Shown: piece by piece, positions 1 through 11,670 of the stretch
How positions within the stretch are numbered: the first letter of the stretch is position 1
Layout of the letters: every line of letters begins with the position of its first letter
Source of the DNA: Entoloma clypeatum
Lineage: Eukaryota; Basidiomycota; Agaricomycetes; Agaricales; Entolomataceae
Direction: 5' to 3'
DNA: 64,000 nucleotides
Assembly (NCBI GenBank): GCA_963565915.1
Contig: OY751490.1
Coordinates: 1,364,001-1,428,000 of the forward strand
The notes under the pieces: model-generated
What the model was told of the DNA's origin: nothing
Seen by the model: the letters and a program-made list of their open reading frames with translations, nothing else
Databases searched by the model: none
Program-made: the position numbers and the translations under genes

Positions 1-597
1 ATGGGGACGGTCTTCGGTGTTTTCGGAGGGCTTGAGGTTGAAGAGACGTGGACGAGTGGATTTTGGAGGGCTGGGGAGATGCGATGGATGGTGTTGTTGT
101 TCGGAGGCAGAGGCAGGAGCAGGAGCAGAGGCAGAGGACAGCCCGGAGAACGAGAAAGGAAGAGAAGAGGCGGGTATATGCGCGGTGTCCGGAGGAGGCA
201 AGGCTGGGAGTCTGAACATGTTCTGTGGTGTGAAGGCGCCTGGAGAGGACGGACGTGCTTGGGCTGGACGGGGAACGGGGGCGGCGATGCCATTGAACGT
301 CGGATCTGCCATTGTTACGGTGGGGGCCCGTGCCGCTGCGCCTTCCATCGACGGCTGTCTTCGCTGTACATTTTTGAACTTGAGGGTCTTCAGGACTGAG
401 GCTGTGTTGAGCGGTTTGCTGCCGTTATCGTCGGCAGAGATGGCGGATGAGTCGTCCTTAGTGGGTCCTTGGTCGGCGTGCAGAGGGTTAGATAGATCAG
501 GAGCTTTGTTGCTTTTCTGAGATGATTTGTCTTGGAGGTGAGCGGCACGCGAAGCTGGGCGTGAGGTGTTTGGGATGAATGGCGCGCGGGCGCTCAT
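1..597 (-). CDS. Ser/Pro/Ala-rich protein, 5' part only (runs off left edge)
   Basis: On the minus strand an uninterrupted frame runs from an ATG at 597 to base 1 (199 codons), so only the N-terminal part is in the window. The start is the first ATG after a stretch with no open upstream extension. The protein begins MSARAPFIPNTSRPASR and is dominated by Ser, Pro, Ala and Lys, with a basic patch (SVLKTLKFKNVQRRQ) around residue 75. Low complexity predicts a largely disordered region. No domain is recognisable and no function is proposed; the folded part, if any, lies to the left of the window. Confidence 0.6.
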   Translation of the reverse strand, partial: MSARAPFIPNTSRPASRAAHLQDKSSQKSNKAPDLSNPLHADQGPTKDDSSAISADDNGSKPLNTASVLKTLKFKNVQRRQPSMEGAAARAPTVTMADPTFNGIAAPVPRPAQARPSSPGAFTPQNMFRLPALPPPDTAHIPASSLPFSFSGLSSASAPAPASASEQQHHPSHLPSPPKSTRPRLFNLKPSENTEDRPH

Positions 598-1201
598 GGC
601 AGTGATGAGAAGAGAGCAGAGATGTCGTGACCGGGCGGTGTGGTCACACGATGCTCCTCTCAGAGTGATACTACTCCTTAGGACCATGGTAAAATCTATT
701 TCTTTACTTATTCCACGTACGTTAACGGGGGGTTTTTCTCAGTGTCCTGAGATACTCAAGACGTTTCGCGTCTGGATAACTATGATGGGGTCTTCCACTC
801 CTCCCCACCAACCTGACGATTAAAGGGCAACCTTTCCCAGTATCTAATTCCACAAGGTTGTCGCTTTCTCTTTCCCTTCATCCTATATTAAACCTACGGT
901 TTATCCTGTTCTCATAGACGCCCATACTGGGATGACACATAATTGGTGAGTCCGCAATGTATAGTATCTCTCCTCTCATCTCACATACTGGACAGCTGTT
1001 TGTCTCCCCATGTAAACCGCCTAAAATTGTTTACTCACAACGACATGCACAGTCTCGCCTCTCAAAGGCTGGACCATATTCAAGAAATGTGCAAAGAAAG
1101 TCAGGCAGTATTGTCACCCTGGACCGAAAGACCGAGAGGAGCCAGCGTGTTATGCTCCAAGCTCGGCCGCGAAACACAATCATCCTTATGGTCACCACAC
1201 A
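598..1201. other. intergenic region between divergent genes
   Basis: About 600 bp between the minus-strand gene starting at 597 and the plus-strand gene starting at 1202, so it should hold both promoters. Short pyrimidine-rich stretches are present near 840-900, but I see no clear TATA box, repeat or RNA gene. Confidence 0.5.
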
Positions 1202-3212
1202 ATGAGCACGATCCGCCGGTCCTTTTTGGACATCGATCCCGCCAGCCCACCAAGTAAGAAGCGGACGCTTTCTCACTACAACTTGGCCTCCCGACAGAAA
1301 CCTACATTCTTCGAGACAGTTCCCAGAAACATTCGGTGAGTGTGATGCCCACGGGCCTGCCTATTTCACATCGCTAGACTGAAGGTTCCTCAGCCGACGC
1401 CGCTCTGAGAATTCCCTCTCGTCATCCGGTGGCAGTTACCCGTCCCTCATCATAATCGGCCATGATTCTTACCCTGATGAACAACCAACAAATGGTGAGA
1501 ATTACAAAAAAAAAATCATTTGGGGTTCACGCACTCATCTCATTAACAATATTTACCTCCAGAAATAGCCCCTCTGACCGACGACTCGCACGACCATCCA
1601 TACCCCTCCCCACCCAGCTCCCGATCTACAGGCAGCCCAACTCTCTCCTGCATCCCCCTAGATCAAATCCACAAAGCACCACCACTACCACCGCCGCCGC
1701 TACCAACACCAACGCCAAGCCCAAGCCCAAGCCTAACCTCAACAGCCGTCGACCACACAAGCCACACCAGTCTTCCCCACGCACCCTCCCCCTCCCCCCC
1801 TTTCTCCGACTCCGACAACCAAAGTCTCCACTGGCTCGCCGACATCACCGCCGTCTTCTCCCATCTCTCCCCAGACTCAAAAGGAACCATGAGGCGGCCG
1901 TACGTCGCGCCCGGCGAGCGAGAGTCGGCATACCCCAGGATTCCGTTCGTCGATGATGGTCTTCACAGCATCCCATTTCCCGACGATCTTCACACCCTCC
2001 CGTATACACGCGATGATCATGACATGAACCTGAGCACCATTAGGCGCCCGACAACGGCCGGATCCAGCAAGCGCCGGAGAACGGCAAGCTCCACCTCGCC
2101 GTGCCCGAGCCTATCCAACTTCCCGCGCCCGCCAACGCATCTCTACGGGCAGCCTCCCTTTGTGCCCGCGCCGGCCGCCAGTGCGAGGCCGCCGTACCTC
2201 TCGAGCCACATCCACGCACGGTCTTCGCCTGCGTTGCCGCTGTGCACGGTGGTGAAGCCTAAGCCTTGGGTCGAGATGAACCCCAACTTGCCCTTGGAGC
2301 CGCCGCCGCCGGTGTACACGGGCGTGCGGCCTCCGCCTTCGTACGGAGGCAGAGGCGCAGAGAAAGACGCAGAGAAAGGGTACGTCGGCGGGTACGCCAG
2401 CGAGTGGTTTCCCCACCGGGCAAGCTCGACGGAAGGCTTGCGCTTCACCCAGAGGTCTCCCGATTGTACCGGTACCGGTATCGTGACTTCGTGCTTCAGC
2501 GCGACGCATACTGCGCCTCCGCCTCCGCCTGCGGCTTCGTCTTCGTTACGCGTGGCGCGGAAGGACGAGACCACGACACCGACACCAATACCGAGCAGAG
2601 AAAGCTCAGGCTTGTGGCTGAACCGCAAGCCCGGTCCCTCCCGGCGACCGCGCACCGCAGCCCCAATGGGAGGAAACTCCACGTATGAGTCCGAGTCTTC
2701 GAAGCAACAACCCTATTACCCCGCACTGCAGTCTCTGAGTCCGTCACCTGCCGATCACGATGTAGCAGCGTCGGCGGGGTCTGGGCGCGACTTGCGACCG
2801 AAGCCACACCCGCGGTCTTTGTCCTTGTCCGCGCCGCGAGTCGGAAGGCAAGGCTGCTCCGAGGTCGTGCCAGCCCTGTTGGTGAGACCGACACAGGTGA
2901 AGCGCAGGGTTTCTGAGGCGGCGATGTCGGTTCATGTTCAAGGTGCCCGGGGGCGCTTTACTGGTACTGCGAACGGTAACGGTGGGCAAAGATTTGAGAC
3001 TTCTGGTTTGCGAGACCAAGTTGCTGGCGAAAAATCGAGGAAGAAACATGAATACTCTGAACCAAGGCTACACTCGGAAAGTGAGTTTCGTCTTTCCATC
3101 CTTTCACCACTCTCCTCTTTTTCTGTATCCTCTCTCATCATGTTCAGCCCAACGCGGCGCAGAACCTCGAAGCACCCCCTCTCAGTTGTGCTTGCCTATA
3201 ATGCCGTCTTGA
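1202..3212 (+). CDS. Pro/Ser-rich low-complexity protein, unknown function
   Basis: Four exons are supported by splice signals and phase: 1202-1335, 1394-1494, 1563-3080 and 3148-3212, with introns of 58, 68 and 67 bp that all start GTGAG and end CAG. Starting at 1202 (MSTIRRSFLDIDPASPPSKK) is preferred to the ATG at 1889, because the upstream exons join in frame and add a plausible basic N-terminus. Removing the last intron gives the end QLCLPIMPS at 3212; retaining it would extend the frame to 3340. The protein (about 600 residues) is rich in Pro, Ser, Arg and Thr, with KRRR-type basic patches that could act as nuclear signals. No folded domain is recognised. Confidence 0.6.
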
Positions 3213-4040
3213 CCGGGCCGCAACAAGAAAAGCACCCCGACACATTGAGTCCCCATGTACTCAAAGGTATGTATGTCACACGACCTTTCATTTTAACCCC
3301 GACTCAGCTTTGGTTCTGTATAGCTGATAACACGGGCTGATATGGAGGACAGATGCAGAGAATGAATGGGATAAAAAGTTCTTTGGCATATTTTGACAAT
3401 GAGTTGGTCTCGTGCGCTGGGGGATCTTACCTTAAGGACCATTACCCCGACCCCGGCCTCCAGTACTTAAGACGCGTCCCAGATTGCAACCCGAAGAGAG
3501 TTTCAACCACCCTTGAATACAACTTGATCTACCACCCATGACGCAGGATGGTGTACATACAGCCCATAGTACCCACACTGAAAATCGTGGGCCGCAACCG
3601 TTCTCTGGACTGGTGGACTCGAAAGTGTAGGGATACCATACAGTGTCTTTCAGCCTCCAGGTGGCTTGTGAATATTTTGAAGCTATGTACATACACGCCA
3701 CGTATCTTACATAGAGATTGTATTGCAGCGAGTCCGTTGGAGACTAGCGAAAAATAACATATCATGTAGAATGTATTGAGTGTACAAGCTTATGTATCTC
3801 CATGAATCTGATTGCCAGACTCGGTATCATTGAATTTTGAACGAAACACTTTTTTTTTTCAAGACTATCAGCACCAGTTGTTGCCCGCGTGTCTTCGAAA
3901 TTCGAATCGCTCAGGTAATAGTCTCTTTTGCTCCCACCATTGAACCACTTCCAAGATGAATTTAATGTCAGTAGCGCCCTACGCTATCACGATGGTGGCA
4001 GTGTCAACCATGCCTGCAGTGGGTCATTCGAACGTATACC
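3213..4040. other. intergenic region
   Basis: About 830 bp between two plus-strand genes. There is a run of T at 3850-3859 and no conserved reading frame on either strand. Nothing is identifiable beyond presumed 3' UTR and promoter. Confidence 0.4.
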
Positions 4041-6114
4041 ATGGTAAAGAGAACCCCGCACTCAAGGTTCGAGCTCCCTGGCTTCGGGATGCCCATCGAC
4101 TTCGTTCCTAGCCTGCCGAAAGGCGAGCGACCGCCTGAAGGATCTCGACTAGGTGAAGGAGGCGTCCTCTTCAGAAATGCTTTGAACAGTGTGGATATGG
4201 CTTCAGGTCGACTACAGTGTGTACCGCTACTTAACTGGATGCCATCGCTTCGCTGATTTTGTCCTGCAGGCTACCACTGACTACTCTTCGCGAGTTTACC
4301 ATGTTGCGCTTCATGAACGCGGTCACGGACAAACCAAACTGGCACATCAAAGCGAGTCTCTGATCAAACATTTCAAGACTCCCCCAGACCTCTAACTTGC
4401 TCACACAGGTCTTCGATGAAGCCATCACGTCCAAGTGGAAGGCGGAAGCCTTGTCGAGCGAGGAAAACATCACACAGAAGATGGTGGATTGGTGTATCGC
4501 TGAACTTCAATTCAAAGCGAAGATTTTTGAAGAATCAGGTGTTGCGAGCGTCTTTAACGGAGACGTTGTGAAATCCGATACCGCCGTCCCCACTTCTATA
4601 CAGGAAGAGCTCAGGGCGGCCGTTAAACCGCTCGAGGACGTGCCGGAGAAGCTCAAGGACTGGCATCCAGATTCGGGAGAGAAGGTTCTCGACCTCGTCC
4701 ACCCGTCTCTCTTCCCTCTCACATACGACAAGACGCGCATCCTTCCCAAGAGTCTCACCAGTCTGGAGGACTGCATCAAGAGATGCGGCGAGGGAAACGT
4801 TGTACACAGCTCACCTCGCAAGATGACAACGCGTTCGTCTGCTGTTGAAGGCGTTGATGACATGGATATTTCGGTTTCGCACCCGTACAGTAAGAAATTC
4901 CAATGGTTGCCGTGTGAAGTGGACATCTCGAGCGACGAAGGTCCAAGGTAAGATTTTTCAATCGTCAAAGCTGATCTTATCTGGCTGAAAATGGCGCCGC
5001 ATTTGTATAGGATTACGAGTTACATCAACAACCTCCACCCGCAACAAAACGAGGATCTATACCGCGTCATAGAGAAGATCATCGGCTGCGTCATTCCTCT
5101 ATGGAATATGACTCTTACCGGCCTCAAGTTCCCTGGTAAATCGTTGCAGCGGATCGTATACACCGATTGTGTCTATGATCCTGATCCAGAGTCGTGGCCG
5201 GAGACAGAGGGCCCTCAGCAGAATGAAGGCGAACACGAGGACGCTTACTGGGACCGGAGGAATGACTGGTACGGAGAGGTTCGCAAGGTTGTCGAACCTG
5301 AGCCAGAGGAATTTAAGGCACCAGCGCCTCGTGAACCCAGGCAGATGGTAGACTTGCGGAGGGACTACGGCGAGCGGGGACTGCAGGTAATCGTGAAGCT
5401 ATCGAACATTGAGCTGACTCCCGAGAAGCCGGAGTATGATGGGGGTACATGGCACGTGGAAGGGCAACTCGTGCGTCTCTCTCTCTCTCTCTCCCTTTAT
5501 CCGACCTGGACTTATGGCTGCCCTCGTGTTAGAACGAGCACATCTGCGCGTCGGCGATCTATTACTACGACAACGATAACATCGCCTCAAGCTCCCTCGC
5601 TTTCCGCCAGCAGTCAAGTACCGATCAGGCCGATGAGGTCAGCTACCCCCAGAACCATGACGACTGGCTCGAAGTCGTTTTTGGCTGCTCAAACTGGGAA
5701 GCGGCGGTGCAATTTGTTGGCTCCATCGAGACGAAGGAAGGACGTGTCCTGACGTGGCCGAACATCCTCCAGCATCAAGTCCAGCCTTTCAAACTCGAGG
5801 TCCCCACGAAGCCCGGCCACCGCAAGATCCTGGCGCTCTTTCTTGTCGATCCCAATATTCGTATCATATCGACGGCCAATGTCCCGTGTCAGAGGAAGGA
5901 CTGGTGGATGGAGGCTGTCCGTGGGGCGGGCTCAGGGCTCACTGAACTTCCGGTGGAGCTTCAGGACGCGATTTTCAATGGCGTCGACGATTTTCCGATT
6001 GATCTGCAGGAGGCGAAGGAGCTGAGATATGAGCTGATGGCGGAGAGGAAGAATTTCGTCGTCGAGCATGGGGGAGCTTTTGAGGAGAATCAGTTCTCGC
6101 TTTGCGAACATTGA
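4041..6114 (+). CDS. DUF4246 family protein
   Basis: Reads as a near full-length fungal DUF4246 protein (family of unknown function, usually about 600 residues). The N-terminus has LPGFGMPIDFV, then LPLTTLREFTMLRFMNAVTD, VFDEAITSKWKAEAL, the HPSLFPLTYDKTR segment, TSYINNLHPQQNEDLY, QVIVKLSNIELTPEKPEY, GGTWHVEG and finally QHQVQPF...PGHRKILALFLVDPNIRI. Confident exons are 4270-4351, 4409-4947, 5011-5470 and 5533-6114. The intron 4352-4408 needs a GC donor (AAA|GCGAGT...CACACAG). The first exon(s), 4041 to about 4220, are less certain: a short exon ending VDYSV before the intron at about 4221-4269 fits the family best. Histidines and an arginine in the C-terminal half are spaced as in double-stranded beta-helix oxygenases, which is inference only. 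Confidence 0.82.
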
Positions 6115-8099
6115 ATGGGGTCGTGCGTGGGAGGTGGTGGTTTCGTATGCTTGATATCATCATGGGATGTTGGTGTCAACTTGAATGCCAAGGTGGTCGA
6201 CTGATGATTGGATGCTGCTTTTTGGTATGGTCTTGCGTTTGAACGGGTGCGAAGCGAGCGACAGCCTACTCGAAGGAAGAGGCTTGTGTGATTGGATGAA
6301 ATGGTTGATTCAAGCCTTGACTATAGGCAAGAGTTACGCCCTTCTCGGTGAGATATTATCGTGTCTTCATCTCAGTTGCGTTACTCAGAGGCCAATAAGA
6401 GGGTTAATGGAATTGTAACTGATTTATACAATACAATGAGTGGTGGACACGAAGATATCTGCGAATGATCGAGATGTGTAATACTAATAGCTTGAGAAAT
6501 TATCGGTGTTGTGTATAGAAATGAATTGCGAACTAGTCCACCAGCAAGGAGCTTGAGGTCCCACAGTTGATGTAGGATCAGGCTTGACAGCCGCGGTTCC
6601 GCGTTCTGTACAGAAGAAGGGAAGCTAACTTAGTCCTTCAAGTCGAGGTCAAATTAGACACTTCTTGCTCGCTTGCCAACGTGTTTTGCGATCTCCAGGG
6701 CCAACTTGGCTTGCTCAGTCCATCGTTGAAGAGTTGGCCAGCAGGGCTAAGTAAAAGAACGTGAAGATGACGTCCGACCGTCATCAGTCAATACATCTGG
6801 GAGAATCAGTGCCACAAATGAAATGACAGCCACCGACGACGACCCAAACATTGAGGTAGCTGGGCAAGAGCACAATCGTGGAACGGTTGTGCAATTCTTG
6901 TTGGAAGCATCAGCCATCTCCAATGAAGAAGAGGGGCGGGGTTGCGGTGCGTGGGTCCTCGGGCTGGGACCAGGTGGGGGTTGTGTTTCGGCCTCTTGCG
7001 AACAGGGAAGCCTTGAGGGGACGGGGGGTGACTCCTCTACGAGTATGGGAGAACTCACAGTCGACGATCGTTTACGTTTATTCAAGCTGCTGTGACGGCT
7101 GGCATGTCCGGGACTTGACTTTGCGACGTCGGCACGGAGGAACTCATCACCGATGAGGACGAGAACTCGGGACTTGCCAATACGTACGTTTCTGACATAC
7201 AGGAAGGCACGCAGCAGTGCGAAAAATTGCAGAAGTGGTCGAAGATGACGAGGCCTTTGATGTGCATGTTGCTCGGATATATGCGGGCGAGAACTGCATT
7301 TCAGCGGAGCGAGGGCCTAGAGAGGGCGAACCAGGACGTAGGGATCGTGCCTCAGTGTGCCAAAACCATGGCGAAGACTCGACGGAAGTTCGCTGTTCAC
7401 GGGCCCATGTGATCTTGTCTGTACGTCTGCTCTTCATGGGTGCAGCATCGGTATCATCGTTCTCGCCCGAAAGTGGTCGACCATGTGTCTGAGAATCCCA
7501 GCTTTGAGGCTTGGTGTGTCTAACTTGAATAGATCTTGACTTTGAATGGGCCGGAGCTATCTGCCGTCCACGCTTTGGCGCTCTCCGTCCCGCGTTCTGC
7601 ACCTAGGATAGCCGACGAATAGAAGAGATACTCCAGACAAACCCTCCACGGCGCACAGTCGGAAGGAAGTTGGGCATTGTGCTTCTCCAAAAGCCTTTTC
7701 AGCGTGTGATCATATCCTAAGTTTCTAACGATTGAAGAGTAAAGAACTTGTATGCCAGGCATGGGGATTGAGAGGGCGTACCCCGAGTTCTTCGAAGGAA
7801 AGTGCGGGTATTCCTTTGGAGTATATCTTCTACGGAATTTTTGAAGATCGTGCTAGGCGTGTTGTTGCCCTCGTCATCAAGGTCGGTTCGGATAACTTTT
7901 GTAGGACTGATACTATGCAAGTACTAGGCTGTAGCAGTTGTAACTTGTAACTTATAACTTGATACCGTTCATCTCAACGGACGCACTTTCAAAAACATTT
8001 GGCTATGGTGCCATCAACTTCCATCCAACTCAGTCACCTAAACTATGAAAGTCGGGTCCGTGCGCGATCCAAACGCCGCGAAAAATTGTAGCGCTTCGC

Positions 8100-8779
8100 T
8101 ACTATCATTAACCTAGTAATGCCACACTTTTATAGATGTGCTTCTGATTCCATGTGAACTCATTCGATTCTCATAATTTTTGTACCATCTGAAAGCCTAT
8201 GATCCTTGCTCCACGATGATACCCAGGATCATGAAAAGATGTGAAGTACGAAAAGCACTAGAGAGGGAATCTTGACGGGTTCGAACTTACGGGGTGATGC
8301 CACACCTGTCACAGTCAGGTAACGATCAGAGTTCGGTTGCCGCCGAGAAACAGGCTGATGGCTGTTGATGGATGCTCTACGGAAAAGGCCGGGATCAGCA
8401 CAGATTGCGCTCGCGTCACGCTTTTGACCTCCTCAGCTGGTTCTTCAAAGGGCAGCAAGCCTTGCTCTTTAAAACTAAATCAACTTCTTGGGACACCCTT
8501 TAATATGCTGAGTTTCAAAGGATCAAGTTTTTAATGCAGTAGTTACTTCCCTGTGGCAAGAATTGTGTTCGCGACGAGAATTTTTGACCTCTAGAACAAT
8601 CTCTCTACCGAAATTTCTGTGATGAAATATTGAAAAGCAATCTTCCATGCTTTTAGACCCCCGATCTCAGTGTTTCCAGGCCTTGATATGTGTTGTGGTG
8701 CTGGAGGAGGCCTATCAGTGAGTGTGGCATCACTACGTGGGTAAATTTTGGGTGTGGCATCACTAGGTTAATGATAGTA
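8100..8779. repeat. 28-bp inverted repeat bounding a 680-bp segment (possible MITE-like remnant)
   Basis: Bases 8100-8127 are the reverse complement of 8752-8779 with a single mismatch over 28 nt. The shared core contains GTGGCAT-ACTAGGTTAAT. Additional partial copies of the GTGTGGCATCACTA motif lie at about 8292-8305 (inverted) and 8722-8735 (direct). The segment between has no open reading frame of note. This is the arrangement of a small non-autonomous element or a palindromic duplication; I could not identify a target-site duplication at the outer edges. Confidence 0.5.
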
Positions 8780-9475
8780 TTGTAATAACAGCGTCGAAGC
8801 TGGCTTGTTTGACGTGGGATCATCCGAACAATCAAGGTAGTATCACTGTCTTAAGGGCGGCGAACGACTGGACCGATTGTAAGGCCGTTCAAACGTGGGC
8901 CCAAGAAGACGGTAGTTGTTGACAAGTTCAACTTTATGTCACGGTATGCTCTCATGCTTGGTGTGGCGAAAATAGTGGGCCGTTTCAGCCGTCGTGCATT
9001 CTTGCTTACTCTTGAAGAGGAGGATGGGTCACGGTGTTAGTGCATGGGCCGTGTTCTCAACGCCCCTAGATCCCGGTTACATACAAGGTAAATGTTTTAC
9101 CAATCATGTTCAGGCACGTACGTGCTACTACTTAGTGCCCGTTGCTAACCACTTGAAGGTGACTTCCCAAGTTCGCATTCTCACATCTCCCTGCTGTCGC
9201 TCCCGGTCATCGTGAACAACGGACGCCACCTCATTCTGACTCTGGATAATGAATGACTCCCGAGCGGATTATTCGAATTCAAGGCTCTGCGAGTTCAATG
9301 AAAATTAGGCTCATTCTCTCGGCCACAAGGAATGGTCGGTGCCAGGTCAGTGCACCGTTTTCTCGCCCAGCATTTCCCTACCTGAACTGACCTAGCGTTT
9401 CAGGTTCTGGGATCCTTGATGGACCGGGTTTAGACCGGGTTTGCCATGCCGCCTCTGCGGACCATGAGGAACCGA

Positions 9476-9484
9476 TATATATTA
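9476..9484 (+). promoter_or_regulatory. TATA-like element upstream of the AA7 oxidase
   Basis: An ATATATATT stretch about 40 bp before the start codon at 9520. The spacing would give a very short 5' leader. Assigned by position and composition only. Confidence 0.35.
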
Positions 9485-9519
9485 CTTGAACGTGCCCTCT
9501 TCTCCCAACCAAGCCCCCA

Positions 9520-11423
9520 ATGCCCCCTCTTCTCACATTCCTGCTTCTCCTCACGGCCTGTTTGGCTGTGTCTGCGGATTTAAGAAGTGATCTGAAATCT
9601 CAGGGTATTGCCGCAACGCTTCCAGGAGATTCGGGTCATGCGTCTGCTAGCAAAGCATGTGAGCTCGTTGTTTTGACACTATTAAACATCATTTGACAAG
9701 GTGATAGATAACTTGCGATTCACCATTAAACCCGCCGCCATCACCTATCCGAAAACTCCTCAGGAAGTTTCCAAAGTCATCAAAATCGGCGTTGCGAAAA
9801 AGTTGCGTGTAGTCGCCCGGAACGGCGGCGTAAGTGATATAATTCTCAACCAAGTCCCGTCTCTGAATCATTCAACAGCACAGCTATATAGCCAATGGCC
9901 TCGGCGGGAAAGATGGTGCTCTCGTAGTCGACCTCCAGAACTTCAAGAAGGTAACTGTAAACTCTTCTCAGGGGACAGCAATCATCGAGTCAGGAAACCG
10001 CCTTGGGAACGTTGCGACAGTACTCGGTAATGCTGGGAGAGCCATTCCACATGGCACATCTCCACATGTTGGTTTTGCGGGTCATTCGGGTACTGTTTCA
10101 TCTTTGGTCAATATGACTTTGGTTCTGACATCATCCTCAGCTTTTGGTGGCTTTGGCTTCACCTCACGCCTGTGGGGCCTCACACTTGACACCGTAACGG
10201 CTGTCAACCTCGTCCTTGCAAATGGCACGATCACAAGAGCCTCCCGACAAAGCTATCCTGAACTGTTCTGGGTAAAGACGACGCTTTGCAACCCCGAGCC
10301 TCGCTAATCAGAATGCTACAAGGGCATACGTGGTTCAGCGCCGTCTCTCGGGATAACCACTTCAATCGAAGTGAAGACTTTTCCAGCGCCAGCTTCGGCT
10401 ACCGTTTTCCAGTATGAGTGGGCCCTCAAGGCAGCCGACGCCGCCAAGGGAATCGCCGCGTTCCAATCGTTCGTGCAGAGCAATATCTCTTCACAATTGG
10501 GAATGGAAATTAATATCGGTCGAGGCTCGACAGCAGGCACCGTTGCCTTCGAATTGATGGGTGGATGGTATGGAGCCAAAGGCGACCTGAGCCGCGTCTT
10601 ATTCCCTCTATTGGATCAGTTGCCGAAGAATGCAGAAGTCAAGCTCAATACGGGGACTTACCTCAGCAGCGTGGCTTTCCTGGGAGGCGGATCCTTGGAC
10701 ACAACGAAGCCAGATGTGACCGATACGTTCTATGCCAAATCGTTGATCACCCAACAGGGTTCACCGCTGTCGAACAACGCTATCAATGCCTTCATTGGTT
10801 ATCTCGCAAATCAGGGCCATTCTTCCAACTTGGTTTGTCCAGGCCGTCGCTCAGCGGAGTGGACCCATGACTCATCCCCTTCTCAATCAGGCTTGGTTTG
10901 TTCAGGTGGAGCTATATGGTGGCAAAAATTCAGCAATCAATAGGGTCGCTGCAGATGCGACAGCTTTTCCACACAGAAGTTCCACGTTCAACATCCAATT
11001 CTATGCCTCATCCCCCAAGTCTGTTCCACCTTTTCCGCCAAACGGCTTTTCGTTCGTGAATGGTGAGTCAAAGCCCATGTCCGATCCATCAACCGCAGAC
11101 CAAGAACCCAAAAATAGGAATGGTCAATAGCATTATCGCCAATAGCCCTGAAAAATGGCCCTACGGGTAAGTCCTTTTTAGTCGGCGTGTCTGGGACGGC
11201 TAGTGTCTGAACCAAAGCCTGTAGAGCCTATACCAATTATGCCGACGATAAACTTTCAGACTGTAGGTTTACTTTTCTGTGCTTGTTTTATGGTTGAAAT
11301 ATCTGAGAGGTTCTCTCAGGGCAAACTCGCTATTATGGTGCTAATTATGCGCGTCTCCGGTCGTTGAAAGACAAATATGATCCCAAAGATACCTTCATGT
11401 TCCCTACAGCCATCGAGGAATAG
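9520..11423 (+). CDS. secreted FAD-linked oxidase, AA7 / glucooligosaccharide-oxidase-like
   Basis: Nine exons join in phase: 9520-9658, 9708-9829, 9879-10089, 10141-10271, 10323-10832, 10891-11062, 11118-11166, 11225-11262 and 11320-11423 (491 residues). The N-terminus MPPLLTFLLLLTACLAVSA is a signal peptide. A PCMH-type FAD domain follows: ITYPKTPQEVSKVI, then RNGGHSYIANGLGG, whose His is the usual covalent FAD attachment site. HGTSPHVGFAGHSAFGGFGF is next. The C-terminal berberine-bridge segment has YTNYADDKL...YYGANYARLRSLKDKYDP near the end. The family oxidises carbohydrates or related alcohols with O2 to give H2O2, outside the cell. The position that is Cys (second FAD link) in bicovalent members reads Ser here, so the flavin would be attached through His only. 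Substrate cannot be told from sequence. Confidence 0.9.
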
Positions 11424-11670
11424 TATTTAGACCCCTCATTATTTGCTTCAGATTGACCTAGTCTTGACACTCAAATATACACTGCGTTCTCTGTAGACTG
11501 TTGTAGCCACCTCCGGAATCAGAATGGTTCAAACAAAACTGTTGGTTGTGTGATATAAGTACTGATTCTATCTTGACGCATTATTCTATCTTGACGCATT
11601 GAAGGCTCTGGGCACGACGAATGATATTCACTGGATAAAATGACTTCAAGTGACCAGAAAACTGACAAAG

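Larger units (their letters stand above)
6115..9519. other. gene-poor region, 3.4 kb
   Basis: No convincing gene. Several frames of 60-150 codons exist around 6750-7600 on both strands, but they overlap each other, lack splice-consistent extensions and match no family I recognise. Around 8000-8850 there are repeated copies of a GTGTGGCATCACTA-like motif, annotated separately. The segment may hold decayed mobile-element or gene remnants. Confidence 0.45.

Noticed and set aside
2111..2894. Long minus-strand frames opposite the gene at 1202-3212
   Set aside because: GC-rich low-complexity sequence leaves antisense frames open; they show compositional mirror images and no splice or family support.
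1889..3340. Taking the 483-codon uninterrupted frame as the gene
   Set aside because: Upstream exons from 1202 join in phase with good splice signals, and the 3' end contains a canonical 67-bp intron that changes the stop to 3212.
6747..7602. Two minus-strand frames (112 and 151 codons) and overlapping plus-strand frames
   Set aside because: They overlap each other, have no recognisable domain and no splice-consistent partners, so they were left as a gene-poor region.
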